Positions 10,401-19,743 of a stretch of DNA of 64,000 nt are shown in pieces. How positions within the stretch are numbered: position 1 is the first letter of the stretch; the number at the start of each line of letters is the position of its first letter. Both the position numbers and the translations under genes were made by a program. This DNA is from Nocardia kruczakiae NBRC 101016 (GTDB lineage: Bacteria; Actinomycetota; Actinomycetes; Mycobacteriales; Mycobacteriaceae), in NCBI RefSeq assembly GCF_001612965.1, contig NZ_BDBL01000007.1, positions 151,108 through 215,107 on the forward strand, written 5' to 3'. The notes beneath the pieces were generated by a model. That model was not told where the DNA came from. It was given only the letters and a program-made list of their open reading frames with translations, and made no database searches.

Positions 10401-11183
10401 ATGCGACATCCGGCCGAGGGCGTGCTCAACGCGCTGACGTTCCATCCCGAACGTCGGATCACCATGACCCCCGAGCAGTTCGGGTTCGACCACGACGATC
10501 TGTGGCTGACCGCGGCCGACGGTGCCCGGATCAACGCGTGGTTCGTGCGCGCCGAGAAGCCGATCGCCCACGTGCTCTACGCCCACGGCAACGGCGGCAA
10601 TATCGGCGACCGCTCGCCGATCCTGGCCTTGCTGGCCGCCGCGGGCCTGAACGTGCTGACCTTCGACTATCGCGGTTACGGTCGCAGTCCGGGCCGGCCG
10701 AGCGAACGCGGACTGTATCTGGATGCCCGGGCCGCCCGCCGGGCGCTGCTGGAGCAGTCCGGCGTGGATCCGAAACGCGTTGTCTACCTGGGCAAGTCGC
10801 TCGGCGGCGCGGTCGTCACGGAGTTGGCGACCGAGTATCCGCCCGCGGCGATGATTCTGATGTCCACCTTCACCGGACTGCGCGAGGCGGCCCGCGCGGT
10901 CTACCCGTTCATCCCGAAACCGTTGGTGCCGAACGCCTTTCCGACGTTGCAGCGGCTCCGCGCGCTGCGGGTGCCCACGTTCGTCATGCATGGCGAGGCC
11001 GACGAACTACTCCCCGTCGAGATGGGCCGCACCTTGTACGCGGCGCTCGCCGAGCCGAAGCGGTTGCTGATCTACCCGAACGCCGGACACAACACCCTGG
11101 TCTCGATTCCGGGGTGGTCGGGAACCGTATCGGCGTGGGTTCGCGACGTTCTCGCGAACGTGGAATCGGTGACCGGCGAGTGA
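10401..11183 (+). CDS. Alpha/beta hydrolase (BEM46/ABHD13-like)
   Basis: A 260-residue serine hydrolase with a complete triad: Ser133 in GKSLGG, Asp201 in HGEADELLP and His230 in NAGHN. The oxyanion loop HGNGGN is at 62-67. The fold resembles the prolyl-oligopeptidase-like BEM46/ABHD13 group. The first about 20 residues (HPAEGVLNALTFHPERR) are not clearly a signal peptide, so a cytoplasmic or membrane-peripheral enzyme is likely. The substrate is unknown, probably an ester or thioester. Confidence 0.88.
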   Translation: MRHPAEGVLNALTFHPERRITMTPEQFGFDHDDLWLTAADGARINAWFVRAEKPIAHVLYAHGNGGNIGDRSPILALLAAAGLNVLTFDYRGYGRSPGRPSERGLYLDARAARRALLEQSGVDPKRVVYLGKSLGGAVVTELATEYPPAAMILMSTFTGLREAARAVYPFIPKPLVPNAFPTLQRLRALRVPTFVMHGEADELLPVEMGRTLYAALAEPKRLLIYPNAGHNTLVSIPGWSGTVSAWVRDVLANVESVTGE

Positions 11184-11210
11184 AATCGGCCGGACCGCGG
11201 TCGCGATGCG

Positions 11211-11216
11211 TAGCCT
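11211..11216 (+). promoter_or_regulatory. -10 box (TAGCCT) giving a near-leaderless start
   Basis: TAGCCT is followed by exactly 6 nt (GGGAGC) and then the ATG at 11223. The same box, spacing and GGGAG context precede nsrR at 43007. Confidence 0.5.
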
Positions 11217-11222
11217 GGGAGC

Positions 11223-11708
11223 ATGTCCGACACCGGTGATATGGCGGCCCTGCTCGCCGCGCTGCAGGATGAGGATCTGCTCGAGGTCGTGGTCACCGCG
11301 ACCACGGGCCGGCCGGGTCTGGAGAAGTTGCATCTTACCGCGGTCGAACTGGCGGCCCGTCCCACTCGTGCCGAGCCCGAGGCGGATGTGACTTCGGACA
11401 CTCCCGGTGCTGCCGCGGCCGTGCCGCCGCCGATCTCCGGCGGATTCGGGCAGGTCGCGGTGGGCTCGGGCGTGCCGCTGCCGCCGGAGGGCTTCGGTGT
11501 GCCCGGTGGGTACTCCGAATCCGGAGTCCCTACTTTCGAGTCAGTTCGCGATAAGGTCGAGCAGCGCTACGGCACCGCCCAGGGATTGGGCGAACTCGAC
11601 CGGCAGACACCGGCGGGCCGCAGCGCCGACGAACAATGGCAGGCGCGGGAGAAAGCCGCGCGGGAACGCCTGGACGAGATTCGGAAGTCGATGCGCGACG
11701 ACGTGTGA
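11223..11708 (+). CDS. Conserved hypothetical protein (161 aa)
   Basis: No family is recognised. The N-terminal 45 residues are helical (MAALLAALQDEDLLEVVVTA), the middle (about 50-100) is Pro/Gly/Ala-rich and probably disordered, and the C-terminus is a charged helix (QWQAREKAARERLDEIRKSM). No signal peptide or membrane segment is seen. A soluble adaptor-like protein is conceivable, but no function can be assigned. The next gene begins 41 bp downstream on the same strand with a good ribosome site, so the two may be expressed together. Confidence 0.75.
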   Translation: MSDTGDMAALLAALQDEDLLEVVVTATTGRPGLEKLHLTAVELAARPTRAEPEADVTSDTPGAAAAVPPPISGGFGQVAVGSGVPLPPEGFGVPGGYSESGVPTFESVRDKVEQRYGTAQGLGELDRQTPAGRSADEQWQAREKAARERLDEIRKSMRDDV

Positions 11709-11749
11709 TTCCGGCTGGTCCGGCGGTCCGGACAGCTGAAGGGGAACCG

Positions 11750-12790
11750 ATGACCGCAGCACAGGACGTCGCCGCGAAACTGCTCGACGCGCAGGTGGAC
11801 TACCTGCTGGCGGAGGTGACGGGAGATCGGTTCGCCGAGGTCGTCGCCCGCGATGTCGACGATGTGCTGGCGGTCGCGGACACGATCGTCTTTCGCGATG
11901 TGGTGTCCGTCGAAGACGCTCGCCAGACCGTGCGCACCGTCGTGAACCGCATCGGCGGCAGCCCGGTGCTCCAGGATTCGGTGGCGGTGTTCGCCGACGC
12001 GATCTACGACAATATCGCCGAGAACAACGACTACACCCTCGGCGACGTCGTGGACCGCGAACCCGTGGAAGCGTTGCTGGAGAAGATCTTCGGCATGCAT
12101 CAGGCCCAGGAGCGCCTGCTGGAGCGGCTGACCGAAAGCCCGCTGGTGGCGACGGCGGCGTCCAAATTCGTCGACAAGCTGATCGATGACTTCATGGAGT
12201 CGAACCGGCAGATGGCCAGCAAGGTGCCGGGCGTCGGATCGCTGGTGTCGTTCGGCACCAACGCGGCCAAGTCCGCGCGCAAGGCCGCCGAGAAGGCCAG
12301 CAGCGGCACCTTCATCGGTGATATGGCCGGTAAGGGTGCGATGTTCGCCCTCAAGCGCACCAACAACGCGATCCGGGAAATGCTGCGCGACGCCCCGGTG
12401 CACGGCGCGGCGATGGAGTTCTGGGATCTGCACGCCGGTGAGCCGGTCAGCGGCCTGCGCGACTACCTGACCCAGGCCGACCTGCGCGAACTCGCGCTGC
12501 TGGTGCACCGCATCGTCGTCACCACCCGCGACAAGGAGTACGTGGGTGTGCTCCTCGACGAATGCGTCGACGTGTTCTTCACCAAGTACGGCGACCACAC
12601 CCTCGGCGCGCTGCTGCCCGAACTCGGCCTGTCCGCCGACGACATCCGCACGGAGATCCTGCGATACGGCCCCGCGGTGGTCGAGGCGGCGAAACGAAAC
12701 GGCGTGCTGGCCAAGCTGATTCGCGAACGCCTCGAACCGTTCTACACCTCCGAGCCGGTGCTGGCGATCCTGGCCGAGGCCACGAAGTAG
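11750..12790 (+). CDS. Conserved hypothetical protein, all-helical (346 aa)
   Basis: No family is recognised. The ATG at 11750 with the GAAGGGGA site is preferred to an upstream start whose extra residues look non-coding. The protein is rich in amphipathic helices throughout. A central glycine/serine-rich stretch (SKVPGVGSLVSFGTNAAKSA) could touch a membrane or nucleotide, but no P-loop is present. There is no signal peptide. Even codon use and length make a real gene very likely. It shares its direction with the unknown 161-residue protein just upstream. Confidence 0.82.
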   Translation: MTAAQDVAAKLLDAQVDYLLAEVTGDRFAEVVARDVDDVLAVADTIVFRDVVSVEDARQTVRTVVNRIGGSPVLQDSVAVFADAIYDNIAENNDYTLGDVVDREPVEALLEKIFGMHQAQERLLERLTESPLVATAASKFVDKLIDDFMESNRQMASKVPGVGSLVSFGTNAAKSARKAAEKASSGTFIGDMAGKGAMFALKRTNNAIREMLRDAPVHGAAMEFWDLHAGEPVSGLRDYLTQADLRELALLVHRIVVTTRDKEYVGVLLDECVDVFFTKYGDHTLGALLPELGLSADDIRTEILRYGPAVVEAAKRNGVLAKLIRERLEPFYTSEPVLAILAEATK

Positions 12791-12840
12791 CGGTCCGGCC
12801 CAGGTCGACTACCCGGGCCGGGTCGCGTTTCGCTCGCCGA

Positions 12841-13326
12841 TCAGCCGTCGATATCGGCGAACATGCCGGGCTCGTACGAGCCGCCCTGCTGGCGCACGAT
12901 CACGCCGAGCCGGTTGGCCGCGTTGATCTGCGCGACCAGGCCGACCAGCGCCGCGATCTGATCGTCGTCGTAATGCTTGCGCACCTGCGCCCACGTCTCG
13001 TCCGAGACTCCCTGGTGGGCGTCGGCGAGACGGGTGCCCTCCTCGGCCAGCGCCAGCGCGGCCCGCTCCGCCTCGCTGAACACCGACGCCTCGCGCCACG
13101 CGGCGACCAGGTTGATGCGCACCGCGGGTTCGCCGGCCACAGCGAGGTCCTTGCTGTGCACGTCGGTGCACCAGCCGCAGCCGTTGATCTGGCTGACGCG
13201 CAGCATCATCAGGTCCTGGGTCGCCTTGGGCAGGGACGACTGGAGGATGACCATGCTGGTGTTGCCGAATCGCTTGGCGAACGTGGCGCCGAGTGCATTG
13301 TCGGTGAGGGTGAAACGGGGTTCCAT
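12841..13326 (-). CDS. Carboxymuconolactone decarboxylase/AhpD-like protein
   Basis: A 161-residue CMD-domain protein with the AhpD-type redox motif CGWCTDVHSK, that is CxxC followed by His. AhpD-like proteins act as thiol-dependent peroxidase partners or alkylhydroperoxidases, using the two cysteines. The start at 13326 (MEPRFTLTD) has an AAGGAC site; upstream residues in the same frame are not family-like. Downstream is the convergent hypothetical gene. The 200-bp upstream gap holds no other gene. Whether it works in peroxide defence or another thiol reaction is not clear. Confidence 0.88.
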   Translation of the reverse strand: MEPRFTLTDNALGATFAKRFGNTSMVILQSSLPKATQDLMMLRVSQINGCGWCTDVHSKDLAVAGEPAVRINLVAAWREASVFSEAERAALALAEEGTRLADAHQGVSDETWAQVRKHYDDDQIAALVGLVAQINAANRLGVIVRQQGGSYEPGMFADIDG

Positions 13327-13526
13327 GACGTGGTCCTTGCTGTCGTGATCGGTGAACGAACACAAGATGCCGCTCGCACGATCGGTGTGACAGTGCGGGA
13401 AAGTGAGGTGCGGCATAGGTATTCGGTGTCACAAACAGCGGTCGCCCGCCGTCGGGTTCGCCGCGATCCCGATGGACCGCGGCGCGCGTCGACCCGGCTC
13501 ACCCGAAGCCAGCGCGGGATCACGTG

Positions 13527-14483
13527 TCAGTGCGAAATCGTCACGGGCCGCAGCAGGGATTCGATCAGGGCCAATTGCCCGGTGAAATCGGCCGGGTCCA
13601 GGGCGGCGATGCGCAGGAGGATGTGTTCGGCACCCGCCTCGATGTACCGATGCAGTTGCGCCGCAACGTGTTCGGCGGTGCCGGTCAGCAGGACCTGAAT
13701 CGTTTCGACCGTGTCCACCGGCATCCGGTAGGTCGCCTGCGCGTAGCGGTCCAGCGCCGCCCGGCCGGCGTGCGGGTCGTCGCTGAGGTAGACCGTGGCG
13801 AACAGTGCTGGTGTGATCGATGTTTCGGTGCGTCCGGCGGCGGTTGCGGCGGACCGGACGGTGGCCAGGCCCTCGGCATAGGTGGTCACATCCGGCGGGT
13901 AGGGCAGCCAGCCGTCGTAGCGCCGTCCGGTCCGGGCGAGCGCGGCGGGCGTGATGCCGGTGGCCCAGATGGGCGGCCCGCCCGGCCGATGCGGCTGCGG
14001 CACGTCCGGCAACCAGTCGTAGTGGAGGACCTTGCCGTGGAACGGGTCGGTGTTGCCGGACCACAGCCGCCGCCACAGGTCGACGGTGTCGTCGAGCTGG
14101 GAGAAGCGGGTTCGGTAGTCGACACCGACCAGGTCGAATTCGGCTCGGCTGAGTTCCGGGAATCCGGCGCCGACGCCGAGGATCAGCCGCCCCGAGGCCA
14201 GCTGATCCAGCGATGCGAGGGTGGCGGCGGCCTGCACCGGGTGCCGGTACGCCGGCATCAGCGCCGCCGTCCCGAGAGTGATCCGCTCGGTCCGCGCCGC
14301 CGCGGCCGCCAGGACGGTCAGTGGTTCGATCCGGGCCCGGCTCAGCGAATCGCCCAGCCATACCGAATCGAATCCCATACGTTCGGCTGTCACCGCCAAC
14401 TCGGCCAGGCCGCGGGCCGCGCCGTCGCGCTGCAGCTGCGCGACGCCGCCGGGAAGGAGTAGGCCGTATCGAATGTCGTTCAC
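13527..14483 (-). CDS. LLM-class (probably F420-dependent) oxidoreductase
   Basis: A 318-residue luciferase-like monooxygenase-family TIM barrel. It begins IRYGLLLPGG and contains the family segments GFDSVWLGDSL, RTERITLGTAALMPAYRHP and SGRLILGVGAGFP. In mycolate actinobacteria such proteins usually use coenzyme F420, but FMN cannot be excluded. The GTG at 14483 puts the family N-terminus at the start; the frame stays open for about 390 bp more but the added residues look random. It is divergent from ansP across about 290 bp. Substrate unknown. Confidence 0.85.
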   Translation of the reverse strand: MNDIRYGLLLPGGVAQLQRDGAARGLAELAVTAERMGFDSVWLGDSLSRARIEPLTVLAAAAARTERITLGTAALMPAYRHPVQAAATLASLDQLASGRLILGVGAGFPELSRAEFDLVGVDYRTRFSQLDDTVDLWRRLWSGNTDPFHGKVLHYDWLPDVPQPHRPGGPPIWATGITPAALARTGRRYDGWLPYPPDVTTYAEGLATVRSAATAAGRTETSITPALFATVYLSDDPHAGRAALDRYAQATYRMPVDTVETIQVLLTGTAEHVAAQLHRYIEAGAEHILLRIAALDPADFTGQLALIESLLRPVTISH

Positions 14484-14777
14484 GAGCTCAGCGTCGGCGT
14501 CCGGGTGCCGCGCGACAACTCCTTCGAGGGTATCGCCGGGTGCCGGCGCCGGGCGCATCGGCGATCGCCGGACCCGGAACGGCAGGACGGTTCCGCGACA
14601 ACGAATTTCGCGTCGTCGAATTCGCCTCCATTGGTTTGAATTCTCGGCCCAGCGGGTAATGGGACTCACTCGGTGAGAACCAACCGCACGGTATTTCGAT
14701 ATTCCCACTCCTGAACGTAACGCTGTGCGGCAGTACGTTGTTTGAAGATTCAATGTTGTCCACCGGAAGGTCCGGTC

Positions 14778-16319
14778 ATGAGCACAGACCACCGACCCGT
14801 CGAATTGTCGGCTCTGGCCGCGGCGTTGCATACCGAGCAGGACGGCTACCGAAAGTCGTTGCGCAACCGTCAATTGCAGATGATCGCGATCGGCGGAGTG
14901 ATCGGCACCGGACTGTTCCTCGGTGCGGGTGGACGTCTCGCCGATGCAGGTCCAGGGCTTTTTCTGGTCTACGCGGTCTGCGGTGTCTTCGTCTTCTTCG
15001 TGCTGCGGGCGCTGGGGGAGTTGGTGCTGTACCGGCCGTCATCCGGATCGTTCGTATCCTACGCGCGCGAATTTTATGGCGAGAAACTCGCTTTCGCCGT
15101 CGGCTGGATGTATTTCTTTCACTGGTGTATGACCGGCATCGTCGACATTACCGCGATCGCGACATATGTCCGATATTGGGGTGCGTTCACGGTGGTGCCG
15201 CAGTGGCTGATCGCACTGGTGGCGCTGATCGCGGTGGTCGGCACGAATTTGATCTCGGTGCGGTGGTTCGGGGAACTCGAATTCTGGGTGGCGCTGGTGA
15301 AAGTCGTCGCCCTCATCGGATTTCTGATCGTGGGCACGGTCTTCCTCGCCGGCCGATTCGCCCTCCGGGGCGAGTCCACGGGGGTGAGCGTGATCACCCA
15401 TCACGGCGGACTGTTCCCGACCGGTGTGCTGCCGCTCGTCACGGTGACCACGGGCGTCGTCTTCGCCTATGCGGCAGTGGAATTGGTGGGAATCGCCGCG
15501 GGGGAGACCGAGAATCCCCACGAGGTGATGCCGCGGGCCATCAACTCGGTCATCACCCGCATCGGGGTGTTCTACGTCGGCTCCCTCGTCCTGCTGGGAC
15601 TGTTGCTGCCCTACACGGCCTTTCGTGACGGCGAGAGCCCGTTCGTCACGTTCTTCGCCCGCATCGGCGTCCCCGCCGCCGGGTCGATGATGAATCTGAT
15701 CGTGCTCACCGCCGCGTTCTCCAGCCTCAACGCGGGCCTCTATTCCACCGGCCGCATCCTGCGGTCGATGTCGGCGAACGGCAGCGCCCCCGCCGTCGCC
15801 ACCCGGATGTCGCGCACCGGCGTGCCCTACGTCGGCATCCTGGCCACCGGCGCCATCGCGCTGATCGGCGTCGGACTCGATGCGGTGGTGCCGGACAAGG
15901 CATTCGAGATCGTCCTGAACGTCTCCGCCCTCGGCACCATCGTGTCGTGGATGGTGGTGCTGCTCTGCCAGCTGCGCCTGTGGCGCCGCTGGTGGGACGG
16001 CATCTCCCACCGCCCCGCCTACCGCATGATCGGCGCCCCCTACACCGGTTACGCCACCCTCGCCTTCCTGGTGGCCGTGATCGCCCTGATGGCGTGCAGC
16101 AGCGACCCGATCCAACGCTGGGCGGTCGTGGCGACGGTCTGCGTCATGGGACCGGTGCTGGTCGGAGGATGGTTCCTGACGCGGCGAAAAGTGTTGCGAA
16201 TAGCCGCCATTCGCCACGACCATACGGGGCAGTTCCCGGTGGTCGCCGAGCGCCCGTGGCCAGGGCGGCCGGCGGAACCCCAAGTGATCGTGGAAGATCC
16301 GGGCCCGCGCGGTGGATGA
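14778..16319 (+). CDS. ansP: Amino-acid permease, L-asparagine permease type
   Basis: A 513-residue APC/AAT-family secondary transporter with 12 predicted helices. The TM1 signature [20 protein letters not shown], the [15 protein letters not shown] loop and [13 protein letters not shown] match mycobacterial AnsP closely. It should import asparagine (possibly other amino acids) with protons. The ATG at 14778 has a GGAAGG site 7 nt upstream. The upstream gap contains TTGAAGATTCAA (14742-14753), a small dyad that might bind a regulator. It is convergent with the aldo/keto reductase gene. Confidence 0.88.
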   Translation: MSTDHRPVELSALAAALHTEQDGYRKSLRNRQLQMIAIGGVIGTGLFLGAGGRLADAGPGLFLVYAVCGVFVFFVLRALGELVLYRPSSGSFVSYAREFYGEKLAFAVGWMYFFHWCMTGIVDITAIATYVRYWGAFTVVPQWLIALVALIAVVGTNLISVRWFGELEFWVALVKVVALIGFLIVGTVFLAGRFALRGESTGVSVITHHGGLFPTGVLPLVTVTTGVVFAYAAVELVGIAAGETENPHEVMPRAINSVITRIGVFYVGSLVLLGLLLPYTAFRDGESPFVTFFARIGVPAAGSMMNLIVLTAAFSSLNAGLYSTGRILRSMSANGSAPAVATRMSRTGVPYVGILATGAIALIGVGLDAVVPDKAFEIVLNVSALGTIVSWMVVLLCQLRLWRRWWDGISHRPAYRMIGAPYTGYATLAFLVAVIALMACSSDPIQRWAVVATVCVMGPVLVGGWFLTRRKVLRIAAIRHDHTGQFPVVAERPWPGRPAEPQVIVEDPGPRGG

Positions 16320-16354
16320 GCGGCCGCAGGGCGAGCGGCTCCTCGACGGCATGG

Positions 16355-17221
16355 TCAGCGAGCGATTCCGTCCAGCTCGGCGACGTCCTCATCCGACAGC
16401 GAGAGCCCGGCCCCGGCGATGTTCTCGCGCAGGTGAGCCGCGGACGACGTACCGGGAATGAGCAGAATGTTCGGTGCGCGCCGCAACAGCCAGGCCAGCG
16501 CCACCGGCAGCGGCGCGGCACCCACCCGGGTCGCGACCCGGGCGAGGGTCTCCGACTGCAGCGGTGTGAAGCCACCGAGCGGGAAGTACGGTACGTAGGC
16601 GATGTCGTCGTCGGCGAGCCGGTCGATGAGGTCGTCGTCGTGGCGATGGCCGAGGTTGTACATGTTCTGCACGCACACGATCGCCACGATGCTCCGCGCC
16701 TCGGCGACTTGATCCGCGGTGACGTTGCTGACTCCGAGATGGCGTATCAGCCCGTCTTGCTGAAGGTCGGCGAGCGTCTCCAATGCCGCTGCGAGCGAGC
16801 CGGGCCGGGGGCCTGCGGCATCGCCCATGCGCAGGTTGACCAGGTCGAGCGTCTCGACCCCGAGCGACCGAAGATTCTGGTGCACCTGTTCGCGTAAGTC
16901 TTCGGGACGCCGGGCCGTAGGCCAGCCGCCCTGCGCGTCGCGGCGCGCTCCGACCTTCGTGGCGATGTACACCGTGTCCGGGTAGGGGTGCAGCGCCTCG
17001 CGGATCAACTCGTTCGTCACATCAGGCCCGTATGCGGCACTGGTGTCGATGTGGGTGATACCGGCATCGACTGCCTCGCGCAGCACGGCCAGCGCGCCGT
17101 CGCGGTCGGTGGGCGGCCCCATGACCCCGGGGCCGGCAAGCTGCATGGCGCCGTAGCCGAATCGGGTGACAGTCGCGTCGCCGAGCATCCGGGTACCGCC
17201 GGGAAGGAGGGGTGCGTTCAC
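16355..17221 (-). CDS. Aldo/keto reductase
   Basis: A 288-residue NADPH-type AKR barrel. The catalytic tetrad is visible: Asp and Tyr in IDTSAAYGPDV, Lys in YIATKVGARR, and the His position is filled by a different residue in DLVNLRMGD, as in several bacterial AKRs. The cofactor region (LIPGTSSAAHLREN) is typical. GTG at 17221 with an AAAGG site gives a start matching the family. It is divergent from an HxlR regulator across 126 bp rich in inverted repeats, so it is probably that regulator's target, perhaps responding to an aldehyde. Confidence 0.9.
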   Translation of the reverse strand: MNAPLLPGGTRMLGDATVTRFGYGAMQLAGPGVMGPPTDRDGALAVLREAVDAGITHIDTSAAYGPDVTNELIREALHPYPDTVYIATKVGARRDAQGGWPTARRPEDLREQVHQNLRSLGVETLDLVNLRMGDAAGPRPGSLAAALETLADLQQDGLIRHLGVSNVTADQVAEARSIVAIVCVQNMYNLGHRHDDDLIDRLADDDIAYVPYFPLGGFTPLQSETLARVATRVGAAPLPVALAWLLRRAPNILLIPGTSSAAHLRENIAGAGLSLSDEDVAELDGIAR

Positions 17222-17246
17222 GTGGTGCCTTTCGTCTCCGATCGGG

Positions 17247-17320
17247 AGGAGGTGTCTGCGACCTCCTGGCACCATTGTTGGAGAGCTACTTCCTTTCGGG
17301 AAGTAGGCACTCGAAAGTGC
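17247..17320. promoter_or_regulatory. Three inverted repeats between the AKR and HxlR genes
   Basis: AGGAGGT-N7-ACCTCCT (17247-17267), CTACTTCC-N5-GGAAGTAG (17286-17306) and GCACT-N4-AGTGC (17307-17320) fill the divergent promoter region. The last two abut each other. They are likely operators for the HxlR protein. Confidence 0.6.
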
Positions 17321-17347
17321 GTAACTCTCCGATGAAAGGCGAGACCG

Positions 17348-17779
17348 GTGACAGCGAAGGTATTCGAGGGGGCTCGAAGCAGTTCGGAGTACAACGCATT
17401 CCTGGCGGCGTGCCCCAGTCGTCAACTCCTCGATCGAATCTCCGACAAATGGGTCGTGCTGATTCTGTGCGCGTTGAGCGGGGATGCGGGCGACGCGTCC
17501 GATCGGCCCGGTGCCCCGAGAGCGATGCGTTACTCCGAACTGTCTCGCCTGCTGGTCGGAGTCAGCCAGAAGATGCTGACCCAAACCCTGCGGGCTCTCG
17601 AGCGTGACGGTCTGCTCACCCGCACAGTGACGCCGACGGTCCCGGTCACGGTCACCTACGAGCTCACCCAACTCGGCCTCTCACTCCATCACTTGACGCG
17701 CGGCCTCCGATCCTGGGCACAGGACCACATGGGCGAGGTGATGGCCCACCGTGAGAGCCACGACGCTCGCAGCTCATGA
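17348..17779 (+). CDS. HxlR-family winged-helix regulator
   Basis: A 143-residue regulator with the HxlR features [20 protein letters not shown] (Cys near the N-terminus, often redox- or electrophile-sensitive in this family) and the recognition helix region [21 protein letters not shown] 16-residue insert ([16 protein letters not shown]) follows the first helix pair. The GTG start is chosen because it begins the family N-terminus. Divergence from the aldo/keto reductase suggests it senses reactive aldehydes or quinones, by analogy with other HxlR proteins; this is inference. Confidence 0.9.
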   Translation: MTAKVFEGARSSSEYNAFLAACPSRQLLDRISDKWVVLILCALSGDAGDASDRPGAPRAMRYSELSRLLVGVSQKMLTQTLRALERDGLLTRTVTPTVPVTVTYELTQLGLSLHHLTRGLRSWAQDHMGEVMAHRESHDARSS

Positions 17780-17878
17780 GCGGACCGGACGGCGGTGGTG
17801 CGTGAGCGGTGAACCACCGTGCAGCACAGATCGATTCAGGACAGCAAAGTCCCGAAGCTTCGTGAAGACGGCCACACG

Positions 17879-17916
17879 ACAAGGGCGTTCGGGTTCAATG
17901 GCCCGAACGCCCTTGT
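17879..17916. terminator. Strong bidirectional terminator hairpin
   Basis: A perfect 15-bp stem (17879-17893 with 17902-17916) with an 8-nt loop lies between the convergent HxlR and DUF397 genes, 12 bp from the DUF397 stop. Confidence 0.85.
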
Positions 17917-17927
17917 GGTGCAGAAGG

Positions 17928-18134
17928 TCAGGTGAGGTCGAAGCCGCCGCTCTCGAGGCGGGCGGTGAACGCGTCCCATTCGGTGGGGGCGAACACGAGG
18001 GCGGGGCCGGTGGGGTTCTTGGAGTCTCGGACGCCGACGTGGCCTTCGCTCAAGTGCGCGACCTCGACGCACTCCTTCTGAGACGTGCTGCGGCTGGACT
18101 TGAACCATTGGGCGCCGGATAGATCAATGTTCAC
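17928..18134 (-). CDS. DUF397 domain protein
   Basis: A 68-residue DUF397 protein: WFKSSRSTSQKECVEVAHLS, then VGVRDSKNPTGPALVF and WDAFTARLESGGFD are family hallmarks. Such proteins are nearly always paired with an XRE/DUF5753 regulator in actinobacteria, where they affect development or act like small antagonists of the regulator. The GTG start overlaps the end of the regulator gene by 11 bp, so translation is coupled. Confidence 0.92.
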   Translation of the reverse strand: MNIDLSGAQWFKSSRSTSQKECVEVAHLSEGHVGVRDSKNPTGPALVFAPTEWDAFTARLESGGFDLT

Positions 18135-19020
18135 TCGCGAACTCCTTCGCTACCGCCAGGATCAGATCTCTGGACATGTCCTGATCCAACGCTACACGGC
18201 TGATCTCCTGCAGCGCAGCACGATAACGGTTCACTTCGGGTTCGCGTTCGAGGTACAAGTCCCCGGCGAATTCTTCGACATAGACGATAGGTGGCTCGGT
18301 GATCCTGGAGTGCGGAAGCACGGGGAACTCCATCAGGATCGCCGAGCCGACGCACGAACCGAGGTGGTTCGACGCTCCGAAGGGGACGACGCGGACCGAA
18401 ACATTGGGCCTCTGAGCGACTTCCGTGAGGTGCAGTAGCTGGTCGCACATGACAGCCGGCCCGCCGATGTGGTCACGCAGAACCGCTTCCCACAGCAGGA
18501 CGTCCATCGTAAAGGCGGGGTCGTCGAGACGTGCTTGTCGATGCGTTGCCATCTCCACTCGCTTCTCGATCTGTTCGGAGGGGGCGGCAGGTGACTCGGT
18601 CCAGGCTATGGCTCGGCGATAACTGGCTGTCTGGAGGAGTCCGGGAACGATCGCGACCTTCCAGGCGACCATCTTGCTGGCGGCCTCCTCCAGAGAGAGG
18701 TAGTGGTCGAAGTCGGTGCCGAGTTCATCGGCATAACTCCTCCACCAACCTCCGCCGCGCTCTCGCGAAGCTCGCACCTCGGACACCAGCCTCAACAATG
18801 TCCGCCGGTCTTCATCCGACGCTCCATAGAAATCACACAGCGCATTCACCTGCAGCCCAGTGGTTCTCGTGGACAGCCCCTCTTCGATGCGGCCGATGGA
18901 TTGGGGTGAGGTTTCGGCGGCGCGGGCGGCGGCGGCCTGTTTCAGCCCCTTGGCCTCGCGGAGGCGGCGCAGTTCGCGCCCCAAAGCGCGGCGGGCGAGG
19001 GTGCTGCCGGTGACGGACAT
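18124..19020 (-). CDS. XRE-family helix-turn-helix regulator with DUF5753
   Basis: A 298-residue protein. Residues about 12-70 are a Cro/C1-type HTH (LRRLREAKGLKQAAAARAAE, then SPQSIGRIEEG). The rest is the DUF5753 ligand-like domain (YLSLEEAASKMVAWKVAIVP, LLQTASYRRA, RQARL). This is the WhiJ-like architecture of actinobacterial paired regulators. ATG at 19020 with GGAGG is preferred to a much longer open frame. It is translated just before the DUF397 gene. A GAATGTC-N14-GACATTC repeat about 80-105 bp upstream may be its operator. Confidence 0.92.
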   Translation of the reverse strand: MSVTGSTLARRALGRELRRLREAKGLKQAAAARAAETSPQSIGRIEEGLSTRTTGLQVNALCDFYGASDEDRRTLLRLVSEVRASRERGGGWWRSYADELGTDFDHYLSLEEAASKMVAWKVAIVPGLLQTASYRRAIAWTESPAAPSEQIEKRVEMATHRQARLDDPAFTMDVLLWEAVLRDHIGGPAVMCDQLLHLTEVAQRPNVSVRVVPFGASNHLGSCVGSAILMEFPVLPHSRITEPPIVYVEEFAGDLYLEREPEVNRYRAALQEISRVALDQDMSRDLILAVAKEFASEH

Positions 19021-19743
19021 ATTGTTAGCCTCCCTAGTGATCGAGCCTGTTTCTGGAAGCCACCCTGTGGTGGCGTTCGAAGTTCTGTCCCCGTAGTGAA
19101 TGTCCGGGATCCGTGAAAGACATTCGGGCGCTTGCCCATTCCGGATGCGGGACGTTTCGAGTGTACTGGCATCGGCCTCGGTAGCCGGGAAGAACCAACC
19201 GCCGAATTCCTCTCGCTTTTCACAGGACGGTGGTCTCGTGCCCCGGCTATCGGGCATACCATCACCGAAAACGGCAGGAGCGCACCGATGTACGTCCGAT
19301 CACCGATCACGTCGAGATCACGGCGGTGATCGCTCGACGTCGCCCGCGCGTTGTCGGTTGTATTCGCAATCCGGTGCCACGGTCGGACTGCATATCGAGA
19401 CCCGTTGTCCACCAGCATCTTTGCGTGTGCGAGATCGAGGCGGAAGACGGCTCGGCTCACCGGCAGGTTTGCGCTGTGAATATTCAAGGAGCAATTTCTC
19501 TGACGGTCGCCGAGCCTGTCCGTGAATCGCCTCCGGCATCGAATGTGGGGCCGAGTCCCGGCGTTCTTCCCGAAAATCGCCCATCCTTCGGCGAACATCC
19601 AAGCGTGACGTCCGACGCCATTTCCATGTCGCCCTGCCCGGTAGTATTCGTGGCGATCGCGAATCTGTTCATCCGGGAAGGGAGCTTCGGCTCCGGGCGA
19701 AGGCGAATACGCCGGCGCCGATCACAGCGGTGGAGGAGAGCGC
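19021..19743. other. 723-bp gap with no convincing gene
   Basis: Several open frames exist on both strands but none has family-like sequence, a ribosome site and biased codon use together. Visible features are a small hairpin (GCCACC-N4-GGTGGC, 19059-19074) in the leader of the XRE gene, an inverted repeat GAATGTC-N14-GACATTC (19098-19125), and a GGAGGAG ribosome site for poxB at the right edge. It could carry the divergent promoters or an unrecognised small RNA. Confidence 0.6.
19098..19125. promoter_or_regulatory. Inverted repeat upstream of the XRE regulator
   Basis: GAATGTC (19098-19104) and GACATTC (19119-19125) are perfect complements 14 bp apart, placed 78-105 bp before the regulator start. 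A candidate autoregulatory site. Confidence 0.4.

Noticed and set aside
13327..13416. Longer start for the AhpD-like protein
   Set aside because: The extra 30 residues (MPHLTFPHCHTDRAS...) are not family-like, whereas ATG 13326 has a ribosome site and the proper N-terminus.
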